Shown here in pieces: positions 20,175 to 29,996 of a stretch of DNA of 64,000 nt. This stretch comes from Bacteroidales bacterium (GTDB lineage Bacteria > Bacteroidota > Bacteroidia > Bacteroidales > UBA932), in assembly GCA_017428725.1 (NCBI GenBank), contig JAFRQH010000012.1, forward strand, positions 1 to 64,000. The letters are read 5' to 3'. The notes beneath the pieces were generated by a model, which did not search any database, was not told where the DNA came from, and saw nothing but the letters and a program-made list of their open reading frames with translations. The position numbers and the translations under genes are program-made. Within the stretch, counting starts at the first letter, position 1, and every line of letters starts with the position of its first letter.

Positions 20175-21710
20175 ATGGCATTCGAAAATCTGGAATTATG
20201 GTGGGTGACCGGTGCGCAGCTCCTCTACGGAGGGGATGCCGTGGTCGCCGTGGACGGACACTCCAAGGAGATGGTGGAGGGGCTGAACGCCTCCGGCAAC
20301 ATCCCCGTCAAGATCGTCTATAAAGGCACGGCCAACAGCAGCCGTGAAGTGGAGGCCGTGATGAAGGCCGCCACGAACGACCCCAAGTGCGCCGGCGTCA
20401 TCACGTGGATGCACACCTTCTCCCCGGCCAAGATGTGGATCAAGGGCCTGCAGGCCCTCGGCAAGCCGCTCCTGCATTTCCACACGCAGTACAACGCTGA
20501 GATTCCGTGGGACAAGATCGACATGGACTTCATGAACCTCAACCAGAGCGCCCACGGCGACATCGAGTTCGGCCACATCTGCACGCGGATGCGCGTGGCC
20601 CGCAAGGTCGTCGTCGGATACTGGAAGAGCGCCGAGGTGCAGAAGAAGATCGCCGTGTGGGCGCGCGTGGCCGCCGGCGTGGCCGACGCCCGCAACGTCC
20701 GCTGCCTGATGTTCGGCATGAACATGAACAACGTGGCCGTCACGGACGGCGACCGCGTGGAGTTCGAGCAGCGCCTGGGATACCACGTCGACTACTACCC
20801 GGTCTCCTCGCTGATGGAGTACTACAAGAAGGTGACCGAGGCCGAGACCGACGCCCTGGTGGAGGAGTACAAGAAGCGCTACACCATCAAGATCGACGAG
20901 TCCGGCGAGGCTGTCTACTGGGAGAAGGTCCGCAACTCCGCCAAGGCGGAGATCGCCCTGCGCCGCGTGCTCGCGGACGAGGGCGCCACGGCCTTCACCA
21001 CCAACTTCGACGACCTGGGCGACGCCGACGTGGACGCCCCGGACTTCTGCGGTTTCGACCAGATCCCGGGCCTGGCCTCCCAGCGCCTGATGGAGGAGGG
21101 CTACGGCTTCGGCGCCGAGGGCGACTGGAAGACCGCCTGCCTGTGCCGTACGCTCTGGGTGATGTCCCAGGGCCTGCCCACGGGCTGCTCTTTCCTGGAG
21201 GACTACACGCTCAATTTCGACGGCGAGCGCTCCTCCTGCCTGCAGAGCCACATGCTGGAGATCTGCCCGATGATCGCGAGCGACAAGCCCAAGCTGGAGG
21301 TCCATTTCCTGGGCATCGGCATCCGCAAGCAGCAGACCGCCCGCCTCGTGTTCACCTCCAAGACCGGCCCCGGCATCAAGGCCACCGTGGTGGACCTCGG
21401 CAACCGCTTCCGCCTCATTGCGCAGGACGTGGAGTGCATCGAGCCCAAGCCGATGCCCAAGCTCCCCGTGGCCTCGGCCCTTTGGGTCCCGCAGCCGACC
21501 TTCGAGGTGGGCGCCGGCGCCTGGATCCTGGCCGGCGGCACGCACCATTCCGCCTTCAGCTACGACATCACGGCGGAGTACTGGGATGATTTCGCCGAGA
21601 TGACCGGCATCGAGTTCGTCCACATCAGCAAGGACACCACGATCGAGGCCTTCAAGAAGGAGCTCCGGACGAACGAAGTCTACTATATGCTCAACAAGGC
21701 GCTGAAGTAG
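20175..21710 (+). CDS. araA: L-arabinose isomerase
   Basis: A 511-residue cytosolic AraA (family about 500) that isomerises L-arabinose to L-ribulose with a manganese ion. The N-terminus [15 protein letters not shown] is diagnostic. The central [11 protein letters not shown] and HFHTQYN stretches, a metal-site Glu in EGDWKTACL near residue 310, the His in [10 protein letters not shown] near 350 and the His of GGTHHS near 455 are all present. It lies between araD (27 bases) and the FGGY kinase (1 base), forming the catabolic end of the operon. Confidence 0.96.
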   Translation: MAFENLELWWVTGAQLLYGGDAVVAVDGHSKEMVEGLNASGNIPVKIVYKGTANSSREVEAVMKAATNDPKCAGVITWMHTFSPAKMWIKGLQALGKPLLHFHTQYNAEIPWDKIDMDFMNLNQSAHGDIEFGHICTRMRVARKVVVGYWKSAEVQKKIAVWARVAAGVADARNVRCLMFGMNMNNVAVTDGDRVEFEQRLGYHVDYYPVSSLMEYYKKVTEAETDALVEEYKKRYTIKIDESGEAVYWEKVRNSAKAEIALRRVLADEGATAFTTNFDDLGDADVDAPDFCGFDQIPGLASQRLMEEGYGFGAEGDWKTACLCRTLWVMSQGLPTGCSFLEDYTLNFDGERSSCLQSHMLEICPMIASDKPKLEVHFLGIGIRKQQTARLVFTSKTGPGIKATVVDLGNRFRLIAQDVECIEPKPMPKLPVASALWVPQPTFEVGAGAWILAGGTHHSAFSYDITAEYWDDFAEMTGIEFVHISKDTTIEAFKKELRTNEVYYMLNKALK

Positions 21711-21711
21711 T

Positions 21712-23304
21712 ATGGACGCTTGCACTACCATCGAAACCGGCAAGGCCATCCTGGGCATCGAATTCGGCTCCACCCGCATCAAGGCCGTCCTGGTCGATGA
21801 GGCGCACGTCCCCATCGCCCAGGGCAGCTACGAGTGGGAGAACCAGCTCGTGGACGGTCTCTGGACCTACAGCAAGGAAGTCATCTGGTTCGGCCTGCAG
21901 CAGTGCTACGCCGACCTGCGCGCCGACGTGCGCAAGCGCTACGGCGTGGAGATCGAGCATCTCGCCGCCATCGGCATCAGCGCGATGATGCACGGCTACA
22001 TGCCCTTCAACAAGGAGGGGCACCTGCTCGTCCCGTTCCGCACCTGGCGCAATACCAACACCGGTCCGGCCGCCGCGGAGCTCTCCAAGCTGTTCGTCTA
22101 CAACATCCCGCTCCGCTGGAGCATCTCTCATCTCTACCAGGCCATCCTGAACGATGAGCCGCACGTCGCGAACATCGGCTACCTGACCACGCTCGCCGGC
22201 TATATCCACTGGAAGCTCACCGGCGAGAAGGTGCTGGGCGTGGGCGACGCCTCCGGGATGCTGCCCATCGACCCCGAGACCGGCACGTACCGCGCCGACA
22301 TGGTGGAGAAGTTCGAGAAGCTCGTGGCTCCGAAGCGCTTCCGCTGGAAACTCCGCAACATCCTGCCCAGGGTGCTGGGAGCCGGCGAGGGAGCGGGCCG
22401 CCTGTCCGAGACCGGCGCCAAGCGCCTGGACATCTCCGGGCATCTGAAGGCCGGTGTCCCGCTGTGTCCGCCCGAGGGCGACGCCGGGACGGGGATGGTG
22501 GCCACCAACGCCGTGCGGCCCCGCACGGGCAACGTCTCGGCCGGCACCTCCTCCTTCTCGATGATCGTCCTGGAGAAGGAGCTCTCCAAGCCCAATGAGA
22601 TGATCGACATGGTCACGACGCCCGACGGCAAGCTCGTGGCGATGGTCCACTGCAACAACTGCACGTCCGAGCTCAACGCCTGGGTCAAGATGTTCCGCGA
22701 GTACCAGCAGCTGCTCGGCCCCGTGGACGACAAGCACGACGTCTACCGCAAGCTGTATACGCACGCCCTCGAGGGCGATCCCGACTGCGGCGGACTGGTG
22801 GCTTTCAACTACGTCTCCGGCGAGCCGGTCACCGGCTTCGCGGAGGGCCGTCCGCTGTTCGTGCGGAGCGCCTCCGACAACTTCTCGCTCGCGAATTTCT
22901 TCCGGGCGCAGCTCTACGGTTCGCTCGTGGTGCTCAAGATCGGCAACGACGTGCTGTTCAGCGAAGAGAAGGTGGAGGTGGACCGCATCACCGGCCACGG
23001 CGGACTCTTCAAGACGCCGGTCGTGGGCCAGCGCATCCTGGCCGCCGCGCTGAATTCGCCTATCTCCGTGATGGAGACGGCGGGCGAGGGCGGTGCCTGG
23101 GGCATTGCGCTGCTGGCTTCGTACCTGGTCAACAACGGCGGCGAGATGAGCCTGCCCGACTTCCTGGACAGGGTGGTCTTCGCCGGCAATACCGGCACCG
23201 AGATCGCTCCCGACCCGGAGGACGTGGCCGGATTCGAGGCCTACCTCGCCAACTACAAGGCCTGCCTCCCGATCGAGAAGGCCGCCGTGGCGCATAAGAA
23301 ATAG
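21712..23304 (+). CDS. araB: FGGY-family sugar kinase, probable L-ribulokinase
   Basis: A 530-residue FGGY kinase of the ASKHA fold. The phosphate-1 motif [16 protein letters not shown] is at residues 15-30, [12 protein letters not shown] near 88-99, and [12 protein letters not shown] in the second half. It is one base downstream of araA and ends a D-A-B set, so phosphorylation of L-ribulose at C5 is the likely reaction. Bacteroidetes AraB proteins are often annotated as xylulokinases and are not close to E. coli AraB, so D-xylulose remains possible. Three bases separate it from the next gene, which is unrelated. Confidence 0.87.
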   Translation: MDACTTIETGKAILGIEFGSTRIKAVLVDEAHVPIAQGSYEWENQLVDGLWTYSKEVIWFGLQQCYADLRADVRKRYGVEIEHLAAIGISAMMHGYMPFNKEGHLLVPFRTWRNTNTGPAAAELSKLFVYNIPLRWSISHLYQAILNDEPHVANIGYLTTLAGYIHWKLTGEKVLGVGDASGMLPIDPETGTYRADMVEKFEKLVAPKRFRWKLRNILPRVLGAGEGAGRLSETGAKRLDISGHLKAGVPLCPPEGDAGTGMVATNAVRPRTGNVSAGTSSFSMIVLEKELSKPNEMIDMVTTPDGKLVAMVHCNNCTSELNAWVKMFREYQQLLGPVDDKHDVYRKLYTHALEGDPDCGGLVAFNYVSGEPVTGFAEGRPLFVRSASDNFSLANFFRAQLYGSLVVLKIGNDVLFSEEKVEVDRITGHGGLFKTPVVGQRILAAALNSPISVMETAGEGGAWGIALLASYLVNNGGEMSLPDFLDRVVFAGNTGTEIAPDPEDVAGFEAYLANYKACLPIEKAAVAHKK

Positions 23305-23307
23305 GGA

Positions 23308-23709
23308 ATGGAGACCATCTGGGATCCGCTCCGTCGCAAACAAGTCGCTGCCACACCCGAGGAACGGGTGCGGCAGTGGTTTATCATACAGCTCCGGGAC
23401 CGTTTCGGCGTCCCGGAGCATATGATGCGCAGCGAGGTCGGATTCCGGTTCGGCGCCAAGCCCTACCGTGCCGACATCCTGGTCTACGGCCGGGACGGCG
23501 CTCCGCTGCTCGTGGCCGAATGCAAGCGCCCCGAGATTGCGCTGACCCCGGCCGTGCTGGAGCAGGCGATGCGTTACAATTCCGTGCTCCGGGTGAGGTT
23601 TCTGGTCGTGACAAACGGAAAAATGACGTATCTTTACAGGCTGGAAGGGGAGACCTTCGTCCCGTGCGAGCGCTTCCCTGGCTATGAAGAGATGCTATGC
23701 CCACGATAA
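23308..23709 (+). CDS. Small HsdR_N-type (PD-(D/E)XK fold) protein of unknown role
   Basis: A 133-residue protein made up of one domain like the N-terminus of type I restriction HsdR subunits. The nuclease-fold signature is visible: Asp in RADILVYG and Glu-Cys-Lys in VAECKRPE (about residues 52-74), then a Gln in LEQAMRYN that fits the QxxxY motif. No helicase, methylase or specificity gene is nearby, so it is not a restriction system. Related orphan proteins occur across Bacteroidetes, often close to holA as far as I recall; here holA is 2.7 kb away. It overlaps cca by 13 bases. Nuclease activity is possible but not shown. Confidence 0.85.
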   Translation: METIWDPLRRKQVAATPEERVRQWFIIQLRDRFGVPEHMMRSEVGFRFGAKPYRADILVYGRDGAPLLVAECKRPEIALTPAVLEQAMRYNSVLRVRFLVVTNGKMTYLYRLEGETFVPCERFPGYEEMLCPR

Positions 23710-25121
23710 CCGACCAGTTCCTTAACCGACCTATCTTCCGGATCGTCAGCGAGATCGCTGCTGACAAGGGCGTGCGCGCCTTCGTGATCGGCGGCTATGT
23801 GCGCGATTGCTTCCTGGGCCGTCCCAGCCAGGACATCGACATCGTGGTGGAGGGCAGCGGCATCGATTTCGCCCGTGCCGTCGGGGCGCGGACGAAGCAG
23901 CACGTCTCCTATTTCAAGAATTTCGGCACGGCGATGCTCCATTTCCGCGGCGACGAAGTCGAGTTCGTGGGCGCCCGCAAGGAGTCCTACCGCCGCGAGT
24001 CCCGCAAGCCCATCGTGGAGAACGGCACGCTCGAGGACGACCAGCGGCGGCGGGATTTCACCATCAACGCGATGGCCTTCTCGCTGCAGCAGGAGGATTT
24101 CGGCGCGCTCGTGGACCCCTTCGGCGGCATCCGCGACCTCGACGCCGGCATCATCCGGACGCCGCTCGACCCCGATACGACCTATTCCGACGACCCGCTC
24201 CGGATGCTGCGCGCCGTGCGCTTCGCCACGAAGCTCTCCACGGCCGACCGGACCTTCACCATCGTGCCCGAGTCGATGGACGCGATGCGCCGGATGGCTG
24301 ACCGCCTGCAGATCCTTTCCTGCGAGCGCATCGCCGAGGAGCTCAACAAGATGCTCGCCGCGGACCAGCCGGCGATGGCCTTCCGCCTGATGGACGAGGC
24401 CGGCCTGCTCCGCTACGTCCTGCCGGAGCTCCTGGCCCTCAAGGGCGTGGAGACGGTGGACGGCAAGGGCCATAAAGATAACTTTGCCCATACGTTGGCC
24501 GTCCTGACGAACCTTTCCGGGAATTCCGACAAACTCTACCTCCGCTGGGCGGCGCTGCTGCACGACATCGGCAAGCCTGCGAGCAAGCGCTACGACCCGG
24601 CGCAGGGCTGGACCTTCCACGGCCACGAGGTCATCGGCGCGCGGATGGTCCCCAAGATCTTCGACCGCCTGCGCCTGCCGCTGGACGAGATGAAATACGT
24701 CCAGAAGCTCGTCCGGCTGCACCTGCGGCCGATCGCGCTGGTGGACGAGGAGGTCACGGACTCCGCCGTGCGCCGGCTCCTTTTCGACGCCGGCGACGAC
24801 ATCGACGACCTGATGCTCCTCTGCAATGCCGACATCACCTCCAAGAACGAGGCGAAGGTGGCGCGCATCCGCGGCAACTTCGAGCTCGTCCGGCGCAAGC
24901 TCGTGGAGGTGGAGGAGAAGGACGCCATCCGCAATTTCAAGAACCCGATCGACGGCGACTACGTGATGCGCGTCTACGGCATCCCGCCCTGCCGGGAGAT
25001 CGGCGTCCTCAAGGAGATGGTCAAGGAGGCCATCCTGGACGGGGTGATCGGCAACAATTTCGCGGAGGCCGACGCCTTCATGCGCCTGCACGCCCCCGAA
25101 CTCGGTCTGCACGAAGTCTGA
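23697..25121 (+). CDS. cca: CCA-adding tRNA nucleotidyltransferase with HD domain
   Basis: A 474-residue class II nucleotidyltransferase. The head domain has GGYVRDCFLGRPSQDIDIVV (residues 23-42, catalytic DxD), RRRDFTINAM near 118 and the RNA-binding RFATKL region near 175. A C-terminal HD phosphohydrolase domain contains LLHDIGKP near 285. It adds or repairs the CCA end of tRNAs. Its start lies inside the 3' end of the preceding gene (13-base overlap), suggesting coupling. The Xer recombinase follows after nine bases. Confidence 0.94.
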   Translation: MPTITDQFLNRPIFRIVSEIAADKGVRAFVIGGYVRDCFLGRPSQDIDIVVEGSGIDFARAVGARTKQHVSYFKNFGTAMLHFRGDEVEFVGARKESYRRESRKPIVENGTLEDDQRRRDFTINAMAFSLQQEDFGALVDPFGGIRDLDAGIIRTPLDPDTTYSDDPLRMLRAVRFATKLSTADRTFTIVPESMDAMRRMADRLQILSCERIAEELNKMLAADQPAMAFRLMDEAGLLRYVLPELLALKGVETVDGKGHKDNFAHTLAVLTNLSGNSDKLYLRWAALLHDIGKPASKRYDPAQGWTFHGHEVIGARMVPKIFDRLRLPLDEMKYVQKLVRLHLRPIALVDEEVTDSAVRRLLFDAGDDIDDLMLLCNADITSKNEAKVARIRGNFELVRRKLVEVEEKDAIRNFKNPIDGDYVMRVYGIPPCREIGVLKEMVKEAILDGVIGNNFAEADAFMRLHAPELGLHEV

Positions 25122-25130
25122 CCCTGCCCC

Positions 25131-26042
25131 ATGATCGACCGCTACCTCGAATACCTCGCGGCCGTCCGCCGCTATTCCCCCCGCACCGTCGAGATCTACC
25201 GCGGTGTGTTGGAAGAGTACTTCGCCTTTTCCGGTACGGATTGGACGGAAATCTCCGTCCAATCCGTGCGGAACTACGAAGTCTTCTTGCTTGATGAGAA
25301 AAAGGAGAGTGCCCGGACGGTGACCCTGCACCTGAGCGTACTGAGCGGCTTCTGCAAGTTCCTGATGAAGCAGGGCGTGCTGGACAGCAATCCCGTGCGG
25401 CTGGTGTCGCGGCCCAAGCAGGAGAAGCGCCTGCCGGTGTTCTACCGCGAGGAAGCGATGAAAGACTATTTCGAGCAGACCAAGGGCGTGCTCGAGTATG
25501 GCAGCTACGAAGACCAGCTGCGGCGGATGATCCTGGGCCTGCTCTACGGCACTGGGCTGCGCCGCGCCGAGCTGATCTCGCTCGACCGCAGCAGCGTCGA
25601 CTTCTCCCGCCGCGTGCTCCGCGTGCGCGGAAAAGGCGACAAAATCCGTGAAATTCCGCTCCTGCCTTCGCTTTGTGACGAAATTTTGTTATATTTACAA
25701 TCGGTTGACTCTTTGAAATGTGCTGACAAGACCCCGGAAGCCCCGCTTCTGCAGACCCCCCGGGGCGCCCGACTCTACCCGGTCTACGTGGACCGGGCGG
25801 TCAAGGAAGCCCTCGGCGGCGTGGCCGGCATCAGCGGCAGGAAGTCCCCGCACGTCCTGCGCCACACGCTGGCCACGGAGCTGCTGGACGGGGGGACCGA
25901 CCTCAATTCCATCAAGGAATTGCTCGGCCACGGCTCCCTGGCGGCGACCCAGGTCTACACGCACAATTCCATCGAGCGGCTGCAAACTGTTTATAAATCC
26001 GCCCATCCAAGGGCAAAAAACGATGGTAACCATGGAGATTAA
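25131..26042 (+). CDS. xerC: Tyrosine recombinase of the XerC/XerD type
   Basis: A 303-residue tyrosine recombinase with an N-terminal SAM-like core-binding domain (1-95) and a catalytic domain. The catalytic set is complete: Arg in GTGLRRAEL near 143, HVLRHTLAT (His-x-x-Arg) near 241-244, His in LLGHGSL near 267 and the nucleophile Tyr in QVYTHNS near 276. It most likely resolves chromosome dimers at dif. Following it directly with hpf (stop and start overlap by 11 bases) is a usual Bacteroidetes arrangement. A short AT-rich stretch (about 25680-25735) interrupts the otherwise GC-rich gene. XerC rather than XerD is an inference from context. Confidence 0.88.
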   Translation: MIDRYLEYLAAVRRYSPRTVEIYRGVLEEYFAFSGTDWTEISVQSVRNYEVFLLDEKKESARTVTLHLSVLSGFCKFLMKQGVLDSNPVRLVSRPKQEKRLPVFYREEAMKDYFEQTKGVLEYGSYEDQLRRMILGLLYGTGLRRAELISLDRSSVDFSRRVLRVRGKGDKIREIPLLPSLCDEILLYLQSVDSLKCADKTPEAPLLQTPRGARLYPVYVDRAVKEALGGVAGISGRKSPHVLRHTLATELLDGGTDLNSIKELLGHGSLAATQVYTHNSIERLQTVYKSAHPRAKNDGNHGD

Positions 26043-26325
26043 ACTCAAAGCCCTGAAGTTCGAAGCCGGTGAGCAGCTCACCGCCTTCGTCGACAAGAAA
26101 GTCTCCCGGCTGGCGAGGTTCTGCGAGGACCTTACGGACCAGGTCGAGGTGTCGCTCGAAGACCACCTCAAACAAGGGAAGCAGGCCAAGATCCAGATCC
26201 ACGTACCGGGCGAGGAGCTCATCATCGAGCGCGAGGCCGACACCTTCGAGAACGCGATCACCGAGGCGGTGGACGCGATGAAGGAGAAGCTCACCCGTGT
26301 CAAAGAAAAGAAATTCGAGAACTAA
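26032..26325 (+). CDS. hpf: Ribosome hibernation-promoting factor, short HPF/RaiA
   Basis: A 97-residue member of the HPF/YfiA family, with the single beta-alpha-beta-beta-beta-alpha domain and no C-terminal dimerisation extension. It binds the 30S decoding centre in stationary phase. The N-terminus MEIKLKALKFEAGEQLTAFVDKK fits the family; an ATG nine bases upstream (26023) is possible. It overlaps the recombinase gene by 11 bases and is followed by a strong terminator. Confidence 0.9.
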   Translation: MEIKLKALKFEAGEQLTAFVDKKVSRLARFCEDLTDQVEVSLEDHLKQGKQAKIQIHVPGEELIIEREADTFENAITEAVDAMKEKLTRVKEKKFEN

Positions 26326-26344
26326 GATTCTCCCACCCATTCAG

Positions 26345-26370
26345 GGCCGTCCTCCGGGGCGGCCTTTTTG
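26345..26370 (+). terminator. Rho-independent terminator after hpf
   Basis: GGCCGTCC (26345-26352), loop TCCG, GGGCGGCC (26357-26364), then five T. Eight pairs including one G-T. It lies between hpf and the convergent holA, five bases from the holA stop. Confidence 0.85.
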
Positions 26371-26374
26371 TTTG

Positions 26375-27418
26375 CTAGAGGTTCAGCAGCTTGGCGGTGA
26401 GCTCGACCAGCAGCTCGCCGTCAGAGACGGTGGCCCCGTCGCCGCCCTTGCCGAGGTAGTCGTACTCGCAGAGCAGCGAGACGGCGGCCATCGCCTTGCG
26501 GACGGGGTAGTTGCGCACCGCGGCATCGTATTCCCGGTAGAAATACGGGTTCACACCCGCGAGGGCGCGGGCCTTGTCCTCGGGGGAGGGAGCGCCTCCC
26601 TTGGCGAGCAGCGCGCCGTACTTGAGGATGCGGTTGAAATGGGTGTAGAGGGCGCTGACGGCCATCGGCATCGCGAACTTGGCGCCGTTGCCCAGGTGCG
26701 CGGCGATCTTGAGCGCCTGCGCGCCGTGTTTGTAGGAGAGCTCCTTGGTGAGTTCGAACACGCTGAACTGCCGGGAGATGCCCACGTTCTTCTCGATGTC
26801 CCCGACCGTCACGCGCGTCGTCCCCTCCGGCAGGGCCTTGGTCAGCTTGTCCGTCTCCACGACGATCGTGGAGAGCTCCGTGCCCACCGACTCAGCCAGC
26901 AGCGCGGCCGCCTGCGGCTCGATCTGCAGGCCGCGCGAGGCGTAGTAGGCGTGGATCCAGTCGGGGATCTGGTAGTCCCGCAGGGCGGGGGAATCCACCA
27001 CCGTGCCGACCTTCTGGACGGCCTTGTAGAAAGCCTTGCGCTTGTCGGCCGAGGCCTTGTGCATCAGGACCACGAGCACGGTGCTGTCCAGCGGGTCGTT
27101 GCAGTAGAAGGCGAGCTCCTCGATGCCCTTCATCTGCTGGGCTTCCTTGACCACGACGAGCTGGCGCTCGGCCATCATCGGGTAGCGGCGCGCGGCCGTG
27201 ACCACCTGCGCGGCCGTGACCTCGCCGCCGTAGCAGACCGTCTCGTTGAAGTCCTTCTCCTCCTCGGGGATGCAGTTCTGCAGGATGGCGTCGCAGACCA
27301 TCTCGGGGTAGTACGGCTCGTCTCCCATCAGCAGATAGACGGGGCTGAAGCGGCCTGCACGCACGTCGGAGAGGATTTTTGCACACTGTGCGTCGATATT
27401 GACGGAATTCTTGGCCAT
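26375..27418 (-). CDS. holA: DNA polymerase III subunit delta
   Basis: A 347-residue HolA, the clamp-loader subunit that opens the sliding clamp. The N-terminal AAA+-like domain carries YLLMGDEPYYPEMVCDAI (residues 28-45), and the C-terminal collar helices are recognisable. It is convergent with hpf and divergent from the second GH51 gene. A TAATTTTG promoter box ends seven bases upstream of the ATG, so the leader is very short. Confidence 0.93.
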   Translation of the reverse strand: MAKNSVNIDAQCAKILSDVRAGRFSPVYLLMGDEPYYPEMVCDAILQNCIPEEEKDFNETVCYGGEVTAAQVVTAARRYPMMAERQLVVVKEAQQMKGIEELAFYCNDPLDSTVLVVLMHKASADKRKAFYKAVQKVGTVVDSPALRDYQIPDWIHAYYASRGLQIEPQAAALLAESVGTELSTIVVETDKLTKALPEGTTRVTVGDIEKNVGISRQFSVFELTKELSYKHGAQALKIAAHLGNGAKFAMPMAVSALYTHFNRILKYGALLAKGGAPSPEDKARALAGVNPYFYREYDAAVRNYPVRKAMAAVSLLCEYDYLGKGGDGATVSDGELLVELTAKLLNL

Positions 27419-27425
27419 AGCTCTG

Positions 27426-27433
27426 CAAAATTA
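27426..27433 (-). promoter_or_regulatory. Putative -7 box of holA
   Basis: Minus-strand TAATTTTG, exact TANNTTTG, with seven bases between it and the start codon. Confidence 0.5.
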
Positions 27434-27447
27434 CGCAAAAATCTTCA

Positions 27448-27455
27448 TACATTTG
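27448..27455 (+). promoter_or_regulatory. Putative -7 box of the GH51 gene at 27484
   Basis: TACATTTG matches TANNTTTG and lies 28 bases ahead of the ATG. No clear upstream TTTG. It faces away from the holA promoter 14 bases to the left. Confidence 0.5.
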
Positions 27456-27483
27456 TGGAAGAGCAACCACAATTCCAAACCAT

Positions 27484-29034
27484 ATGAAAAAGAGACTTAT
27501 CTCCCTTTTGGCAGGCGCGTGCCTGCTCGTCCCGGCGGCCCTGTCTGCGCAGGATGCTACCGTCCGTGTCCACGATGCCGGCTCCGGCATCACCATCCCG
27601 GCCGAGATCTACGGCCAGTTCTCCGAGCACCTCGGACGCTGCATCTATGGCGGCCTGTGGGTGGGCAAGGATTCGTCCATCCCCAACATCGAGGGCTACC
27701 GCAAGGACGTCTTCGAGGCGCTCAAGGCGCTGAAGGTCCCCGTGATGCGCTGGCCGGGCGGCTGCTTCGCGGACGACTACCACTGGATGGACGGCATCGG
27801 CCCGCAGGAGAAGCGCGGCTACATGACCAACAATTCCTGGGGCGGCACGCTCGAGGACAACAGCTTCGGCACGCACGAATTCCTCAATCTCTGCGAGATG
27901 CTCGGGATCGAGCCGTACATCAGCGGCAACGTGGGCAGCGGCAGCGTGGAGGAGATGGCCAAGTGGGTGGAGTATATGACCTCGGACGCCAAGACCCCGA
28001 TGGCCGACCTGCGCCGGGCCAACGGCCGTGAGGAGCCGTGGAAGGTGAAATACTTCGGCATCGGCAACGAAGCCTGGGGCTGCGGCGGCAACATGACGCC
28101 GGAGTACTATAGCGACCTCTTCCGCCGCTATGGTACGTACCTGCGCAACTACAGCGGCAACCGCCTCTTCAAGGTGGCCAGCGGCGCCTCGGACTACGAC
28201 TACAACTGGACCCGCGTGCTGATGAAGAACCTGGTGGGCAAGGGGATGAACGGCATCTCCCTGCATTACTACACCGTCACGGGCTGGAGCGGCCGCAAGG
28301 GCTCCGCCACCGGTTTCACCGACAAGGACTACTACTGGTTCCTGGCCAAGACCATCGAGGTGGAGGACGTGCTGCAGAAGCACATCGAGATCATGGACGA
28401 ACTCGACCGGTCCGGCCGCGTGGCCCTGCTGCTTGACGAGTGGGGCACCTGGTTCGACGTGGAGCCCGGCACCAATCCCGGCCACCTCTACCAGCAGAGC
28501 ACGATGCGCGACGCCATCGTGGCTGCGCTCAACTTCGACATCTTCCACAAGTACACCCGCCGCCTGAAGATGGCCAACATCGCCCAGGTGGTCAACGTGC
28601 TGCAGTCGATGATCCTGACCAACGACACCGGGATGGTCCTCACCCCGACCTACCACGTCTTCGAGATGTACAATGTCCACCAGAACGCCGAGTTCATCGA
28701 GTCCGATGTGGTGACCCCGCGCATCAAGACGGAGCGCAAGCTGTCCGTGCCCGAGGTGGACGCCACCGTGTCCCGCAAGGACGGCGAGATGCACATCTCC
28801 CTGGTCAACACCGACCTCAAGAAAGCCAAGAAGGTGCTCGTGACCTTCGACGAGGCCGGCGTGAAGAACATCCTGTCGGCCCGCGTGCTGACCTCCAAGG
28901 ATGTCCACGACCACAACGACTTCGACAAGCCGGAGGTTGTCAAACCCGCCGCGTTCAAGGATTACAAGCTCACCAAGGCCGGCCTGGAGGTGACCCTGCC
29001 GCCGTGCTGCGTGGTCGCCATCGCCGCCAAATAG
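27484..29034 (+). CDS. Secreted GH51 alpha-L-arabinofuranosidase, second type
   Basis: A 516-residue enzyme with a cleavable signal (ALSAQ, about residue 23). This is the classical shorter GH51 form: [16 protein letters not shown] near 40, [14 protein letters not shown] near 80, general acid Glu in GIGNEAWG near 195, nucleophile Glu in LLDEWGTW near 318, and a C-terminal beta-sandwich. It should cleave terminal arabinofuranose from arabinan or arabinoxylan oligosaccharides. It stands alone 4 kb from the ara operon with its own promoter and terminator, so it can be expressed separately. It shares the fold but little sequence with the GH51 at 8357. Confidence 0.94.
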   Translation: MKKRLISLLAGACLLVPAALSAQDATVRVHDAGSGITIPAEIYGQFSEHLGRCIYGGLWVGKDSSIPNIEGYRKDVFEALKALKVPVMRWPGGCFADDYHWMDGIGPQEKRGYMTNNSWGGTLEDNSFGTHEFLNLCEMLGIEPYISGNVGSGSVEEMAKWVEYMTSDAKTPMADLRRANGREEPWKVKYFGIGNEAWGCGGNMTPEYYSDLFRRYGTYLRNYSGNRLFKVASGASDYDYNWTRVLMKNLVGKGMNGISLHYYTVTGWSGRKGSATGFTDKDYYWFLAKTIEVEDVLQKHIEIMDELDRSGRVALLLDEWGTWFDVEPGTNPGHLYQQSTMRDAIVAALNFDIFHKYTRRLKMANIAQVVNVLQSMILTNDTGMVLTPTYHVFEMYNVHQNAEFIESDVVTPRIKTERKLSVPEVDATVSRKDGEMHISLVNTDLKKAKKVLVTFDEAGVKNILSARVLTSKDVHDHNDFDKPEVVKPAAFKDYKLTKAGLEVTLPPCCVVAIAAK

Positions 29035-29059
29035 GGTAGCCCTTGCAACATCTGCGTAA

Positions 29060-29086
29060 ATCGCCTCCGCCGGAGGCGATTTTTTT
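29060..29086 (+). terminator. Rho-independent terminator after the second GH51 gene
   Basis: Nine-pair stem ATCGCCTCC / GGAGGCGAT (29060-29068 and 29072-29080), loop GCC, then six T. The T run leads straight into the next promoter box. Confidence 0.9.
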
Positions 29087-29087
29087 G

Positions 29088-29095
29088 TATCTTTA
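29088..29095 (+). promoter_or_regulatory. Putative promoter box of the ABC-2 exporter operon
   Basis: TATCTTTA, one mismatch to TANNTTTG, directly after the T run of the preceding terminator and 37 bases before the ATG at 29133. Confidence 0.45.
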
Positions 29096-29132
29096 CACGA
29101 TTTTTAGACTTAATAAGCCAACAGACAGCAAT

Positions 29133-29993
29133 ATGGCAATCATCGAATGTAAGAACGTATGCAAGAATTTCGGGGAGAAGGTGGCCCTGGACCACGTCAG
29201 CCTCGAGATTCCCGAAGGGAAGATCTTCGGCTTGCTGGGGCCCAACGGTGCCGGCAAGACGACCCTGATCCGTATCATCAACCGCATCACCATCCCCACG
29301 GACGGGGAGGTCTGGTTCAACGGGCGACCCATCACGCAGGCCGACGTGGAGAAGATCGGCTATATGCCCGAAGAGCGCGGCCTCTACCGCAAGATGAAGG
29401 TCGGTGACCAGGCGATGTACCTGGCCCAGCTGAAGGGGATGTCCGCCCGCGATGCCCAGCAGGCCCTCAAGGAGTGGTTCGTCCGCTTCGGCATCCAGAG
29501 CTGGTGGGACAAGAAGGTGGAGGAACTCTCCAAGGGCATGGCCCAGAAGCTCCAGTTCATCACCACGGTGGTCCACAAACCCTCGCTGATGATCCTGGAC
29601 GAGCCGTTCTCCGGCTTCGATCCCGTCAACGCCGAGATCATCCGCCAGGAGATCCTGCGGCTCAAGGAGGAAGGCGCGACCATCATCCTGTCCACGCACA
29701 ACATGGAATCCGTGGAGGAGCTCTGCGACGACATCGCCCTCATCAACAAGGCCCGCCTGGTGATCACCGGCGGCGTGGAGGAGATCCGCCGCAAGTACGG
29801 CAACAACAACGTCGAACTCGTCTGGACGGACGCCGACGGCCGCCACACGGAGGTCCTGCCGCGTGAGACCGACGGCGCTTCGACCCTGCGGACCTACCTC
29901 GACAAGGAGGGCGTGCAGATCAACTCCTACAAGGAGCTGATGCCGCGCATGAACGACATTTTCATCAAACTCGTAACGGAAGGGGAGGAATAG
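29133..29993 (+). CDS. ABC exporter ATP-binding protein (NatA-like)
   Basis: A 286-residue ABC ATPase of the DrrA/NatA type. Walker A GPNGAGKTT is near residue 37, signature LSKGMAQK near 133 (KG in place of the common GQ), Walker B LMILDEPFSGFD near 153, and a C-terminal extension of about 80 residues. The start at 29133 (MAIIECKNV) gives the usual N-terminus; reading further upstream would cross the promoter. The permease begins three bases after its stop. The substrate is unknown; sodium export by NatAB-type pairs is one known role. Confidence 0.9.
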   Translation: MAIIECKNVCKNFGEKVALDHVSLEIPEGKIFGLLGPNGAGKTTLIRIINRITIPTDGEVWFNGRPITQADVEKIGYMPEERGLYRKMKVGDQAMYLAQLKGMSARDAQQALKEWFVRFGIQSWWDKKVEELSKGMAQKLQFITTVVHKPSLMILDEPFSGFDPVNAEIIRQEILRLKEEGATIILSTHNMESVEELCDDIALINKARLVITGGVEEIRRKYGNNNVELVWTDADGRHTEVLPRETDGASTLRTYLDKEGVQINSYKELMPRMNDIFIKLVTEGEE

Positions 29994-29996
29994 GCT

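Noticed and set aside
23308-23709. Remnant of a type I restriction system
   Set aside because: The domain is complete and the neighbours are housekeeping genes; no hsdM or hsdS fragments were seen.
26043-26374. tRNA genes or tuf after hpf, as in many Bacteroidetes
   Set aside because: The gap after hpf holds only a terminator before the convergent holA. No tRNA-like cloverleaf was seen anywhere, and no CRISPR array or insertion sequence was found.
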